DNA of 64,000 nt, taken from contig NZ_SLXN01000001.1 of NCBI RefSeq assembly GCF_004345855.1, positions 496,001-560,000 of the forward strand, written 5' to 3'. The stretch is from Sphingomonas sp. BK235. GTDB lineage: Bacteria > Pseudomonadota > Alphaproteobacteria > Sphingomonadales > Sphingomonadaceae. The translations under genes were made by a program, and so were the position numbers. Below, piece after piece: positions 41,375 to 50,175 of the stretch (position 1 is its first letter; every line of letters begins with the position of its first letter). The notes under the pieces are model-generated. The model made no database searches and had not been told where the DNA came from. It worked only from the letters and a program-made list of their open reading frames with translations.

Positions 41375-42399
41375 GCGCGACATTCCTGTAACAGGCGGGC
41401 GGCGATGCGACGCAGCGGCAGTTGCTGGACCACCGCGCCGATGCGCTGCGCGACCGCGGGCATGCCGTAGACCACGCTGGTCGCCTCGTCCTGGCCGATC
41501 GTCACCGCGCCGGTGTCGCGCAGCGCCAGCATGCCCTCGGCGCCGTCCGCGCCCATGCCGGTCAGCAGCGCCGCGACCGCGTCGGCCCCGGCGCAGCGCG
41601 CCACCGATCGGAACAATGTGTCGACCGAGGGCTGGTGCCCGCTGACCTTGGGCCCCTGGATCAGCCGGCAATGACGCTTGCCGTTGCTCCCGGCGATCTC
41701 CAGGTGGCGGTCGCCGCCGGGGGCGAGATAGACCTTCCCCGGCACCAGCGGCGCGCCCGCGCGCGCTTCCTCGACGCTCGGCTTGCACAATCGGTCGAGC
41801 CGCGCGGCGAAGCTGGCGGTGAAGCTCGCCGGCATGTGCTGCACGATCACGGTCGGCGGGCAATGCGCCGGGAAACCGGAGAGCAATTCGATCAGCGCCT
41901 CGACGCCGCCGGTCGACGCGCCCACCGCGATCATCGCCTGGTCGCGCGGGCGATAGTCCGCCTCGACATGCTCGCTCCGCACGGGCGCGGGGACCGCCGG
42001 CGCCAGGCGGCGGCGCGTGCCCGATGCCGCGCGCACCAGAGCGGGGAGGCGGATCGCCTCGCCCTCGCGGCGCAGCGCGAGCTTGTCGAAACATTCGAAC
42101 GCGCCCAGCTCGAGCGCGGCGATGCTCGCCTCCGCCCCCTCGGACGTCAGCGTCGACAGCATCACCACCGGGGTGGGGCGCAGCCGCATCAGCCGCTCGA
42201 GGAAATCGAGCCCGTTCATCCCCGGCATCTCGATGTCGAGCGTGACGACGTCGGGATCGAGCTCCTTGATCTTGGTGCGCGCCTCCTCGGCGCTCGCGGC
42301 GGTGCCGACCACCTCGATCGCTGGGTCGGCCGACAGCGTGCGCCGGATCAGCGCCTGCATGGTCAGCGAGTCGTCGACCACCAAGGTGCGGACGGTCAT
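41371..42399 (-). CDS. cheB: CheB protein-glutamate methylesterase/deamidase
   Basis: 342 residues. Receiver domain with Asp55 (TLDIEMPGMNG). Catalytic domain with complete triad: Ser162 in VGASTGGVEA, His188 in VQHMPASF, Asp285 in GMGADGAEGM. It demethylates receptors when phosphorylated by CheA. cheR lies upstream with an ATGA overlap and cheD downstream with the same overlap. Confidence 0.96.
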   Translation of the reverse strand: MTVRTLVVDDSLTMQALIRRTLSADPAIEVVGTAASAEEARTKIKELDPDVVTLDIEMPGMNGLDFLERLMRLRPTPVVMLSTLTSEGAEASIAALELGAFECFDKLALRREGEAIRLPALVRAASGTRRRLAPAVPAPVRSEHVEADYRPRDQAMIAVGASTGGVEALIELLSGFPAHCPPTVIVQHMPASFTASFAARLDRLCKPSVEEARAGAPLVPGKVYLAPGGDRHLEIAGSNGKRHCRLIQGPKVSGHQPSVDTLFRSVARCAGADAVAALLTGMGADGAEGMLALRDTGAVTIGQDEATSVVYGMPAVAQRIGAVVQQLPLRRIAARLLQECRA

Positions 42400-43265
42400 G
42401 CCGCCACCTTCAGATAAGCGGTGCGCCCAACGCTCTCGAACCGGTGCGCGACATCGTCGGCGAGCCGCTCCGAATGACCGATATAGAGCATTCCGCCCGT
42501 CTCCAGATGGTCGGCGAGCCGCGACTGCAGCCGTGCCTTGGTGGGTTCGTCGAAATAGATCATCACGTTGCGACAGCAGATCGCGTCGAAGCGACCGCGC
42601 ATCGGCCAGGCACCGAGCAGGTTGAGCGGGCGAAAGGCGATCGCGTCGCGCAGCAGCGGATCGACCGTCTGGCGCTCGCTCGGCCCGCTCAGCCAGGCGT
42701 TGCGCAGCGCCGGGGGCACCGTGCGCAGCGTCGCCGCGGGGTAGATCCCCGCGCGCGCGGTCGCCAGCACGCTCGGCGAGACATCGGTCGCGAGCAATTT
42801 GAGGTCCGCGCGGAGCAGCCGCTGCGCCGCCGTGCGGTCGGGACCCAGCGCCGCCATCAGCCAGCTATAGGGTTCCTCGCCGCTGGAGCAGGCGGCCGAC
42901 CACAGCCGGACGCGCCCGCCGCTCTGCAACCGCTGCGACAGCCGCGGCCACATGCGCTCGACGAAATCGTCGAAATGGTGGCTCTCGCGGAAGAAGGCGG
43001 TGTGATTGGTGGTGATCGCGTCGAACATGCGGAGGCGCTCGTCCTCGTCCTGTTCGATCAGCCGGACATAGGCGCCGACGCTGTCCAGCCCGCAGGCGCG
43101 CACCCGCGGGGCGACGCGGCCATAGACCAGCTGCGCCTTGCCCTCGGGCAGCAGGATGCCGAGCTCGTCATAGACGAGGCGCGCGATCGCCTGATGGTCG
43201 GCGGGCACGAAGTGGAACTCGCGCTTCAGTGCCGACTCGGGCGGGAGGACCGCTGCCGCGGTCAT
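42396..43265 (-). CDS. cheR: CheR chemoreceptor methyltransferase
   Basis: 289-residue SAM-dependent methyltransferase adding methyl groups to receptor glutamates. N-terminal helical CheR domain (VYDELGILLPEGKAQLVYGR, in parts), then RLWSAACSSGEEPYSWLMA, the SAM-binding SSGEEPYS motif, and FDAICCRNVMIYFDEPT with GMLYIGHSERL at the end, as in other CheR proteins. Overlaps cheA and cheB by ATGA junctions. Confidence 0.96.
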   Translation of the reverse strand: MTAAAVLPPESALKREFHFVPADHQAIARLVYDELGILLPEGKAQLVYGRVAPRVRACGLDSVGAYVRLIEQDEDERLRMFDAITTNHTAFFRESHHFDDFVERMWPRLSQRLQSGGRVRLWSAACSSGEEPYSWLMAALGPDRTAAQRLLRADLKLLATDVSPSVLATARAGIYPAATLRTVPPALRNAWLSGPSERQTVDPLLRDAIAFRPLNLLGAWPMRGRFDAICCRNVMIYFDEPTKARLQSRLADHLETGGMLYIGHSERLADDVAHRFESVGRTAYLKVAA

Positions 43266-45481
43266 GCCGCATGCGCCAGCGCGGGCGGTCGCGCCGCGCG
43301 CACGCGATGCGCGGTGAGCGCGTCGACGTCGATGATGAGCGCGACGCGCCCGTCGCCCAGGATCGTCGCCCCGGCGAGGCCGTCGATCGCCTGATAATTG
43401 GCCTCCAGGCTCTTCACCACGACCTGGCGCTGGTCCTGGATCGAGTCGACCAGCAGCGCGGCCTGGCCGTGATCGGCCTCGACCACGATCAGCACCGCAT
43501 TGGCGGGGTCACGCTCGCCGCCGCCCAGACCGAGCTGCTCGGCCACCGGATAGATCGGCACATAGGCACCGCGTACATCGAGCACCGCGCCGTCGACGCC
43601 GATCGCGGTGACCGCGCCGTCGGTCGGGCGCAGGCTCTCGACGATATGGCTGAGCGGGATCACGAAGGTCTGGTCGCCGACGGTGACGATCATGCCGTCC
43701 ACCACCGCGAGCGTCAGCGGCAGGCTGAGCGAGAAGCTCGACCCCGAACCGAACTTCGACTGGATGCCGATGCGGCCGCCCAGCGCCTGGACGTTCTTGC
43801 GGACCACGTCCATGCCGACGCCGCGGCCCGAGATGTTCGACACCGTCGCCGCGGTCGAGAAACCGGGCGCGAAGATGAGGTTGTCGATCTCCTCGTCGCT
43901 CAGCACCGCGTCGGGCAGGATGATGCCGCGCTCCACCGCCTTGGCGCGGACGCGCGCGCGATCGATGCCGCGCCCGTCGTCGCTGACGGTGATGACGATC
44001 CGCCCGGAATGATGCGCCGCGGACAGCGTGACCACGCCCTCGGCGGGCTTGCCCGCGGCGAGCCGCTCCTCGGGCGTCTCCAGCCCATGATCGACCGCGT
44101 TGCGGATCAGATGGGTGAGCGGCTCGCCGATGCGCTCGACCACGGTCTTGTCGACCTCGGTCATCTCGCCCTCGATGTCGAGGCGGACGCGCTTGCCGGT
44201 CTCCCCTTCCAGCTCGCGGATGATGCGGGGCACGCGGCTGAACACCGTCTTCATCGGCTGCGCGCGGATCGCCATGGTCGACTCCTGCAGCTCGCGCGTC
44301 AGATGGTCGAGGTCGGTCAGTTCCGAGATGCCCGCCATGTTGTTCTCGCTCAGCCGTTGCGCCAGCATCGCCTGGGTGATCACCAGCTCGCCGACCAGAT
44401 TGACCAGACGATCGAGCTTGTCGAGGTCCACGCGGATCGTCTGACCCACGGCGGCGGGCGGCGCGGGCACTGGCTTGGCGGCGGCGGCGATCGGGGCGGG
44501 CGCGGGCGCCTTGGCGGGTGCCTTGGCCGCGGCGGGTGCGGCAGCGACCGGCGTCGGTGCGGCGACCGGAACCGGAGCGGCGACGCGCTCGGGCGCGGGG
44601 GCCGGCGGCGAGGCGAGCGACGGCGCCGCGCCGCGCGACAGCGACACCGCGCAACCGTCGGTGAACTCGAACACCGAGCGGATGTCGTCCTCGTCGACGC
44701 TCGCCGGCACCGCGATCTCCCAGGCGAGATAGGCGACCTCGGGATCGATCGAGGCGAGGGGAGGAAGGCTCGACGTGTCGCACGCCACCACCCGGCCGCC
44801 CATGCGCGCCAGCTCGCGCAGCAGCAGCAGCGGCTCGCCGCCATTGTCGAGCGCGTTGGGCGTCGGACGGAAGTGAACCAGCCAGTCGCGCGGGGCGTCG
44901 GCCACCGGCTCGTCCGCCGCGACCGCGAGATCCGCCTCGGCCGGCGCGGCCGGCGCGGCGGCGGGCGTGACGTCGTCGAGCAGCGCCATCAGGTCGTCGA
45001 AGTCGTTGGCGAGGTCGACCGGCGCGACCGCGAAGGCGATCTCGTCGCCGGCGCTCGCCGCCTCGGCCGCGGGGGCCGCGGGAGCGGCGGCGGGCGCCTC
45101 GTCGTCGCCGTTGGCGGCGGCGATCAACCGCGCGAGCATCACCGCGTCGTCGGGCGCCTCGCCCGAATCGCGCGCCGCCGCGACATGGTCGGCGAGCATG
45201 TCGAAGGCGGCGACGATCAGGTTCGTCAGCGCCGGGGTGAGCGTCAGCGCGCCGCTGCGCAGCAGGTCGAGCAGCGTCTCATATTGGTGAGTATAGGCCT
45301 GGAGCCGCTCATGACCGAACGCGCCCGCGCCACCCTTGATCGAGTGAACCGCGCGGAAGATGCCGTTGATCGTCTCGGCGTCATATTGGTCGGACCGGAG
45401 CGCCGCGAAGGCGCCCTCCATCCCGGCCAGTCCTTCCTCGCACTCCTGGAAGAAGATCTGCTGGATAGCGTCGAGATCCAA
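43262..45481 (-). CDS. cheA: CheA chemotaxis histidine kinase
   Basis: 739 residues. P1/Hpt domain with His46 in FRAVHSIKGGAGAFG; Ala-rich linkers; a probable P2-like CheY/CheB docking domain near 215-300 (DWLVHFRPTPNALDNG... and AYLAWEIAVPASVDEDDI); a second Ala/Pro-rich linker; P3 dimerisation (LDRLVNLVGELVITQAM); P4 ATPase with HLIRNAVDHGLE, DDGRGID and GRGVGMDVV; and the P5 CheW-like end. The start appears to be TTG at 45481: AGGAG lies 8 nt before it and the Hpt domain begins at once; no ATG or GTG offers this. Overlaps cheR (ATGA). Confidence 0.93.
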   Translation of the reverse strand: MDLDAIQQIFFQECEEGLAGMEGAFAALRSDQYDAETINGIFRAVHSIKGGAGAFGHERLQAYTHQYETLLDLLRSGALTLTPALTNLIVAAFDMLADHVAAARDSGEAPDDAVMLARLIAAANGDDEAPAAAPAAPAAEAASAGDEIAFAVAPVDLANDFDDLMALLDDVTPAAAPAAPAEADLAVAADEPVADAPRDWLVHFRPTPNALDNGGEPLLLLRELARMGGRVVACDTSSLPPLASIDPEVAYLAWEIAVPASVDEDDIRSVFEFTDGCAVSLSRGAAPSLASPPAPAPERVAAPVPVAAPTPVAAAPAAAKAPAKAPAPAPIAAAAKPVPAPPAAVGQTIRVDLDKLDRLVNLVGELVITQAMLAQRLSENNMAGISELTDLDHLTRELQESTMAIRAQPMKTVFSRVPRIIRELEGETGKRVRLDIEGEMTEVDKTVVERIGEPLTHLIRNAVDHGLETPEERLAAGKPAEGVVTLSAAHHSGRIVITVSDDGRGIDRARVRAKAVERGIILPDAVLSDEEIDNLIFAPGFSTAATVSNISGRGVGMDVVRKNVQALGGRIGIQSKFGSGSSFSLSLPLTLAVVDGMIVTVGDQTFVIPLSHIVESLRPTDGAVTAIGVDGAVLDVRGAYVPIYPVAEQLGLGGGERDPANAVLIVVEADHGQAALLVDSIQDQRQVVVKSLEANYQAIDGLAGATILGDGRVALIIDVDALTAHRVRAARPPALAHAA

Positions 45482-45515
45482 GGCTTCTGCTCCTGTGAAC
45501 CGGGGCCGCGCGCGC

Positions 45516-45779
45516 TCAGGCGGCGTCGCTGAGGTCGAGTGCGGCGAGCGCGGCGGTGTCGGCGAGCGGGCCGCGCGCCGCGACGAGCGTGAAGGACAGA
45601 CCCTCCGCGATCGCCGCACCGCGCGCCGCCACCAGTACCTGGAGGCACGCCTGGCCGACCTGATCGACCGCGGACGCGTCGATCACGATCGCCTGCGCCT
45701 GCTCCACCAGCTTCTTCAACGCGAGTCGCAGCGGCGGCGCCGCGCTGGTGTCGAGACGGGAAGGAAGCACGTACGGCAT
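45516..45779 (-). CDS. STAS-domain protein heading the chemotaxis operon
   Basis: 87-residue STAS (anti-sigma antagonist type) protein. The core strand-helix reads AQAIVIDASAVDQVGQACLQVLVAA. The phosphorylatable Ser of SpoIIAA-like proteins (DSxG) is Gln here (DQVG), so control by phosphorylation at that site is unlikely. STAS genes of this type often precede cheA in alpha- and deltaproteobacterial operons. 34 nt from cheA; first gene of the minus-strand operon. Confidence 0.8.
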   Translation of the reverse strand: MPYVLPSRLDTSAAPPLRLALKKLVEQAQAIVIDASAVDQVGQACLQVLVAARGAAIAEGLSFTLVAARGPLADTAALAALDLSDAA

Positions 45780-45939
45780 CGCAGATCCTGATCGTTCGGT
45801 CGGACGAAGCGACGACGATCACGCGATCCGCTCGCGTCTCCCCGCCACATCTCGTCCACCCCCTCATATAGGCGCTGCGCACACCGGAGTCCGTTCCGGC
45901 GCAGCTCGCCGCGCAGCGTTTCTCTTGGACAGACCCGTC

Positions 45940-45954
45940 CTAAAATGGCGTTAA
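45940..45954 (-). promoter_or_regulatory. CtrA-like box upstream of the chemotaxis operon
   Basis: On the minus strand TTAA-CGCCATT-TTAG, one mismatch from the CtrA consensus TTAA-N7-TTAA(C), 161-175 bp before the STAS start. CtrA commonly controls motility genes in alphaproteobacteria. Short motif, so chance occurrence is possible. Confidence 0.35.
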
Positions 45955-46111
45955 TCACGGACCGTTCGAGAAAGATTGCGTCGGCCCCGATGAGATGGCA
46001 ACGCGGTCGCAGGAGAGGGGCTCGACCTCACCGGTTAATCGGATGGAAAGCACTTTACATCACTGCGCTCGGCGGTGCGTATCGCCGACGCTCGAGCGGA
46101 TAGACTTACGA

Positions 46112-47167
46112 GTGACTGATCAACATCTTGCGTCCGACGCCGGCGTCGCGGACCTGCTGTGGCAGGCGGATCAGGCGCGCGCGCTCGGGTCGCCGCTGGT
46201 CGGCGCGGTGCTCGCGGCGAGCGCGCGGCAGCTGCATCGCGCACCCCACACCGCCGCGCTGCTCGCGCGCTGGCCGGGCGATCGCGCCGCCGCGGCGGTG
46301 GCGATGCGCTTCAACGCGGCGCTGCACGCGCTGGCGCGGCGCGACACGCCGCCGCGTCTGGGCGCGCTGTACCGCGGCGAGCATGACGACGTCGACGGCG
46401 CGATCGGCGAGGCGCTCGCGCAGCACGACGCCGAGATCGCCGAATGGGTGCGGCAGACCCCGCAGACCAACGAGGTGGGGCGCGCCGCCGCCATCGTCGC
46501 CGCGCTGATGGTGGCGCGGACGCGCTTCGATCTGCCCGTCGAACTCCATGAGATCGGATCGAGCGCTGGGCTCAACCTCAACCTGGATCGCTACGGCTAC
46601 CGGCTGGGCGCGCTGACGGCGGGCGTGGCGGACTCCCCGGTCCAGGTCGCGCCGGACTGGGAAGGCGCGCCGCCGCCGGCGGCCCCGATCGCGCTGGCGG
46701 CGGCGTGCGGGGTCGATCTCGCGCCGCTCGACGTCGCCGACCCCGCGACGCGCGACCGTCTGATGGCCTTCGTCTTCGCCGACCAGCCCGCGCGGGCGCT
46801 GCGGCTCGAGCGCGCGATCGACCTCGCGCTGCGCCATCCGCCGCGGGTCGCGCGCGGCGACGCGCTCGACTGGGTGGAAGCGCATCTGCGCGCGCCCGCG
46901 CCGGCGGGGCGTTGCCGCGCGGTGGTGCATTCGATGGTGGCGCAATATCTCGGTGCTGCCGGGCGCGCGCGTCTCGACGCGCTCGTCGCCGCGGCGGGGG
47001 CGCGCGCGACGGTTGAGCGCCCGCTGGTGCGGATCGGCTTCGAATGGACCGAGGATCGCGCGGAGGTGCAGCTGCGGCTGACCTGTTACCCGGGGGGCGA
47101 CACGCGCGTGCTGGCGACCTGTCACCCCTATGGCACCTGGATCCGCTGGCGCGACGATACCGCGTGA
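46112..47167 (+). CDS. DUF2332 family protein
   Basis: About 351 residues. The family motif LHEIGSSAGLNLNLDRYGY is present near residue 147 and the protein ends HPYGTWIRWRDD. The GSSAGLNLN loop resembles a SAM-binding glycine motif, so a methyltransferase-like fold is possible, but no activity is established. The GTG at 46112 is one of several possible starts; an ATG at 46043 would add 23 residues with a poorer family fit. It stands between the chemotaxis operon (divergent) and the TonB receptor pair. Confidence 0.72.
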   Translation: MTDQHLASDAGVADLLWQADQARALGSPLVGAVLAASARQLHRAPHTAALLARWPGDRAAAAVAMRFNAALHALARRDTPPRLGALYRGEHDDVDGAIGEALAQHDAEIAEWVRQTPQTNEVGRAAAIVAALMVARTRFDLPVELHEIGSSAGLNLNLDRYGYRLGALTAGVADSPVQVAPDWEGAPPPAAPIALAAACGVDLAPLDVADPATRDRLMAFVFADQPARALRLERAIDLALRHPPRVARGDALDWVEAHLRAPAPAGRCRAVVHSMVAQYLGAAGRARLDALVAAAGARATVERPLVRIGFEWTEDRAEVQLRLTCYPGGDTRVLATCHPYGTWIRWRDDTA

Positions 47168-47240
47168 TCACCGGCTCGCAATAGGCGCTCGCGACGCAAG
47201 TGGAAGGCGTGCGGAGCTGAATATTTAAATCGTAGCAATT

Positions 47241-47258
47241 GATGATGTTGCCATCATC
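47241..47258. promoter_or_regulatory. Hairpin in the AT-rich leader of the first TonB receptor
   Basis: GATGATG-TTGC-CATCATC within an AT-rich 225-bp gap (47168-47392) before the receptor gene; two CAATTG hexamers flank it (near 47236 and 47275). It is the only strong symmetry in the gap and could be an operator. No Fur-like box was recognised. Confidence 0.3.
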
Positions 47259-47392
47259 ACCGTGACAATTGCGCAACAATGCGCCGCGAAAGCCAGTGAA
47301 GCGCGCCCGCGGCGTGACATCCTCCGACTAGAATTACGCCATGAGGGCGTGAGGATCTTGTTCGTTCGCGCCCGAAGTTTCGGAGGATTTGC

Positions 47393-49894
47393 GTGAACGT
47401 CTTCAGGATTTTACTTACAAGCTCCGCTTTGTCCGCGACCGTTCTGCTCGCCGCGGCGGCGACGGCCGATCCCGCCGGCACGCCGACGGGCGGCGCGGAA
47501 TCGGTCAGCACCGGCGTCGCGGTGAAGCGCGACCCGCTGGACAGCGCTACCTCGACCAGCGTGCTCCACGTGACCGAGATCGAGCGCTTCGGCGCGCGCT
47601 CGATCGACGATCTGCTCCGCATCGTGCCGGGGCTCCGCGCCGACGCGTCGAGCGGCGAAGGCAATGGCACGTTGACCGTGCGCGGCCTGCCCGCTGCCTC
47701 CAGCGGCGCCAAGTTCATCCAGGTGCAGGAAGACGGTCTGCCCGTCCTCGAGTTCAGCGACATCTTCGGCGTCGGGGGTGCTGATCTGGTGCGCACCGAC
47801 CTCACGCTTTCCCAGGTGGAGGTGATCCGCGGCGGGTCGGCGTCCACCTTCGCGTCGAACTCACCGGGCGGCGTGATCAACTTCATCTCGAAGACGGGCG
47901 AGGTGCAGGGTGGTGCGGTCGCGCTCAGCAGCGGGCTCGACTATCACTCGACGCGCGCCGATGTCACCTATGGCGGGCCGATCGGCGCGGGGCTGCGGTT
48001 CCAGGCGGGCGGCTTCTTCCGCCAGGGGCAGGGGCCGCGGCGCACCGCCTATGACGCGCAGAAGGGCGGCCAAGTCCGCTTCAACCTGACGCGCGAGCTG
48101 AGCGGCGGCTATGTGCGGCTGTACGGCAAATATCTGAACGACCGCACGCCCTTCTACGATGTCGTGCCGTTCTTCTATGGCGGCACCGACGCGCGACCCC
48201 GGCTCGGCCAGATCAGGGGGTTCGACGTGCTCCACGACGCGCTGGCGTCGCGCTACCTGCGCGACGTGCGGCTGCTGGACCGGCGCAACGCGATCATCGC
48301 GGCCGATCTCGCCGACGGCCAGCATCTTCGCCAGCGCACGATCGGGGTCGAGGCGCAGTTCGACGTGGCGGGTTGGACCGTGCAGGAGCGGCTGCGCTAT
48401 TCCGGCCTGTCGGGCTCGCTCACCGTGCCGTTCGACAGCGCGTACAGCGAGGTCAACGACGGCGTCGACCAGATCACCGGCATCTTCGCCGGCTCGCTCG
48501 GGGGCAGGGGCGTCTATGCGGCCGGGCCGCGCGCCGGCCAGACGGTGCTGTCGAGCCGAAGCCAGCCCGTCAACGGCAACGGTCTGAGCGCGGCGGTCGT
48601 CATGCTCCACCTGCCGATCCACAGCTATGACGATGTCACCAACGAGCTGCGCGTCAGCCGGGTGTTCGGGCTCGGCGGCGGCGAGCTGACGGTGACCGGC
48701 GGCGTCTATGCCGCGCGTCAGACGATCGACCGCGACACGTTCTGGGTGACGATCATCACCGATCTCAACGGGCACGGCCGGACCGTCCCGCTGGACGTGG
48801 TCGCGGCGAACGGGACGCCGGTGACCGAAGGGGGCGTGCTCTCGTACACCAACGGCTTCGATCCGGGGCTGCGCCGCTCGGTCCAGATCGACAATGCCGT
48901 CAACGCGCCGTTCGCGTCGCTCAACTATCATCTCGGCAGGGTGTCGGTCGGCGGCAGCCTCCGCTACGACGACGGCAGCGCGCGCGGCCGGACCTGGGGG
49001 GTCGACGGCGCGGGCTGGGTGCCGCAGGCGACGGTGGACGTCGACCGCGACGGCTCCCTCTCCTCGCCCGAGACGCGGGTGGGGACGACCGACCTGCAGG
49101 CCTCGCGACCGGTCGACTATCATTATCATTACCTGTCCTATTCGACCGGGGTGACCTATCGCGTCGCCGAACCGCTCGCGCTGTTCGCGCGCTACAGCCG
49201 CGGGGCGCGCACCCCCGCCGACCGCCTGCTGTTCCACCGCGAGCTGGCAGCGGACGGCGGCCTTCGCGACCGCAGGGCCGCGGTCAACGCGGTGCGCCAG
49301 GCGGAGGCCGGCGCGAAATACCGGGCCGAGTCGGTGTCGCTCAACGTCACCGGCTTCTGGGCGGCGACGTCCGACGACAATTACGATCCGATCCGCGACC
49401 GCCCGATCCGCCGCGACTATTCGGCCAAGGGGATCGAGTTCGAGGGGCTGGTGCGTCTCGGCATCGCCGCGCTGCGCGGCGGCGCTACCTATACCGACGC
49501 GACGATCAAGCGGGACTATCTCCAGCCCGGCTTCGACGGCCATGCGCCGCGTGCGCAGCCCCGGCTGATCTTCCAGGCCGCGCCCGAGATCGACCTGACC
49601 CACGTCGCCTTCGGCGCGACCTTCGTCGGCGCCACCAAGAGCTTCGCGCAGGACGAGAACAAGCTGGTGATCCCGGCGGCGGTGACCACCAACGCGTTCG
49701 TCGAGTTCCGTCCGACCGAGCATCTGCGGATGATCGTGAACGCGAACAACCTCTTCGACACGGTCGCGCTGAGCGGGCTCGATACACCGTCCGAGCCGGG
49801 GAAGGACAGCCAGGGCGTGGAAGGTACGCCGCTGATCGGCGCGCGCCCGCTCACGGGGCGGACGATCTCGGCGACGCTGCGCCTGGATTTCTGA
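47393..49894 (+). CDS. TonB-dependent outer-membrane receptor, tandem paralogue 1
   Basis: 833 residues, GTG start after CGGAGGATT. Signal peptide about 1-26 (cleaved near ATA). The plug domain shows RSIDDLLRIVPGLR, TVRGLP and QVEVIRGGSASTFASNSPGGVINF. A 22-strand barrel follows and ends in Phe (SATLRLDF). The region after the signal peptide (ESVSTGVAVKRDPLDS) lacks the usual DTIVV TonB box. Residues 549-560 (DVDRDGSLSSPE) form an EF-hand-type calcium loop in what should be an extracellular loop. Very similar in length and order to the next gene; ligand unknown. Confidence 0.92.
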   Translation: MNVFRILLTSSALSATVLLAAAATADPAGTPTGGAESVSTGVAVKRDPLDSATSTSVLHVTEIERFGARSIDDLLRIVPGLRADASSGEGNGTLTVRGLPAASSGAKFIQVQEDGLPVLEFSDIFGVGGADLVRTDLTLSQVEVIRGGSASTFASNSPGGVINFISKTGEVQGGAVALSSGLDYHSTRADVTYGGPIGAGLRFQAGGFFRQGQGPRRTAYDAQKGGQVRFNLTRELSGGYVRLYGKYLNDRTPFYDVVPFFYGGTDARPRLGQIRGFDVLHDALASRYLRDVRLLDRRNAIIAADLADGQHLRQRTIGVEAQFDVAGWTVQERLRYSGLSGSLTVPFDSAYSEVNDGVDQITGIFAGSLGGRGVYAAGPRAGQTVLSSRSQPVNGNGLSAAVVMLHLPIHSYDDVTNELRVSRVFGLGGGELTVTGGVYAARQTIDRDTFWVTIITDLNGHGRTVPLDVVAANGTPVTEGGVLSYTNGFDPGLRRSVQIDNAVNAPFASLNYHLGRVSVGGSLRYDDGSARGRTWGVDGAGWVPQATVDVDRDGSLSSPETRVGTTDLQASRPVDYHYHYLSYSTGVTYRVAEPLALFARYSRGARTPADRLLFHRELAADGGLRDRRAAVNAVRQAEAGAKYRAESVSLNVTGFWAATSDDNYDPIRDRPIRRDYSAKGIEFEGLVRLGIAALRGGATYTDATIKRDYLQPGFDGHAPRAQPRLIFQAAPEIDLTHVAFGATFVGATKSFAQDENKLVIPAAVTTNAFVEFRPTEHLRMIVNANNLFDTVALSGLDTPSEPGKDSQGVEGTPLIGARPLTGRTISATLRLDF

Positions 49895-49903
49895 GGACTT
49901 TGT

Positions 49904-49920
49904 CCCGCCGGTGCGGCGGG
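49904..49920 (+). terminator. Hairpin after TonB receptor 1
   Basis: CCCGCC-GGTGC-GGCGGG, 9 bp past the receptor stop, followed by a second GC-rich symmetry (CCGCGG...CCGCGG). Likely ends the receptor 1 transcript. Confidence 0.5.
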
Positions 49921-49999
49921 GCGGCCGCGGTCGATCGGCCGCGGCAGGTCCCGCCGCTACGACGCGTCGACCCGACACGATCCGCAGTATCCATTATCA

Positions 50000-50011
50000 A
50001 ACCAATTGGTT
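50000..50011. promoter_or_regulatory. Palindrome in the AT-rich leader of TonB receptor 2
   Basis: AACCAATTGGTT, perfect 12-bp palindrome in the 281-bp gap (49895-50175). A second symmetry CACCA-GCAT-TGGTG lies about 25 bp further on. The shared CCA/TGG half-sites suggest an operator region. The receptor 2 leader does not resemble that of receptor 1 closely. Confidence 0.35.
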
Positions 50012-50175
50012 GGATTATGGTAAATCAGTGTTTCACCAGCATTGGTGAGCGATAACGGGCAAAGCGGGTAAGGCAATTTACCGCTTCGTGGTTGCTTCGA
50101 TTATCCGGCGTTCCGGTTTGCTCATGCTGTGAACGGCAAATCACTGTCGTTCCTGCTCATTGATCGGAGGCCCGA

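Noticed and set aside
43229-45532. 767-residue open frame on the plus strand opposite cheA
   Set aside because: Its product is Arg/Gly/His/Asp-rich low-complexity sequence; the minus strand codes for CheA with all kinase motifs.
45716-45958. 80-residue minus frame at the start of the che operon
   Set aside because: Overlaps the STAS gene start and is Arg-rich; more likely leader sequence.
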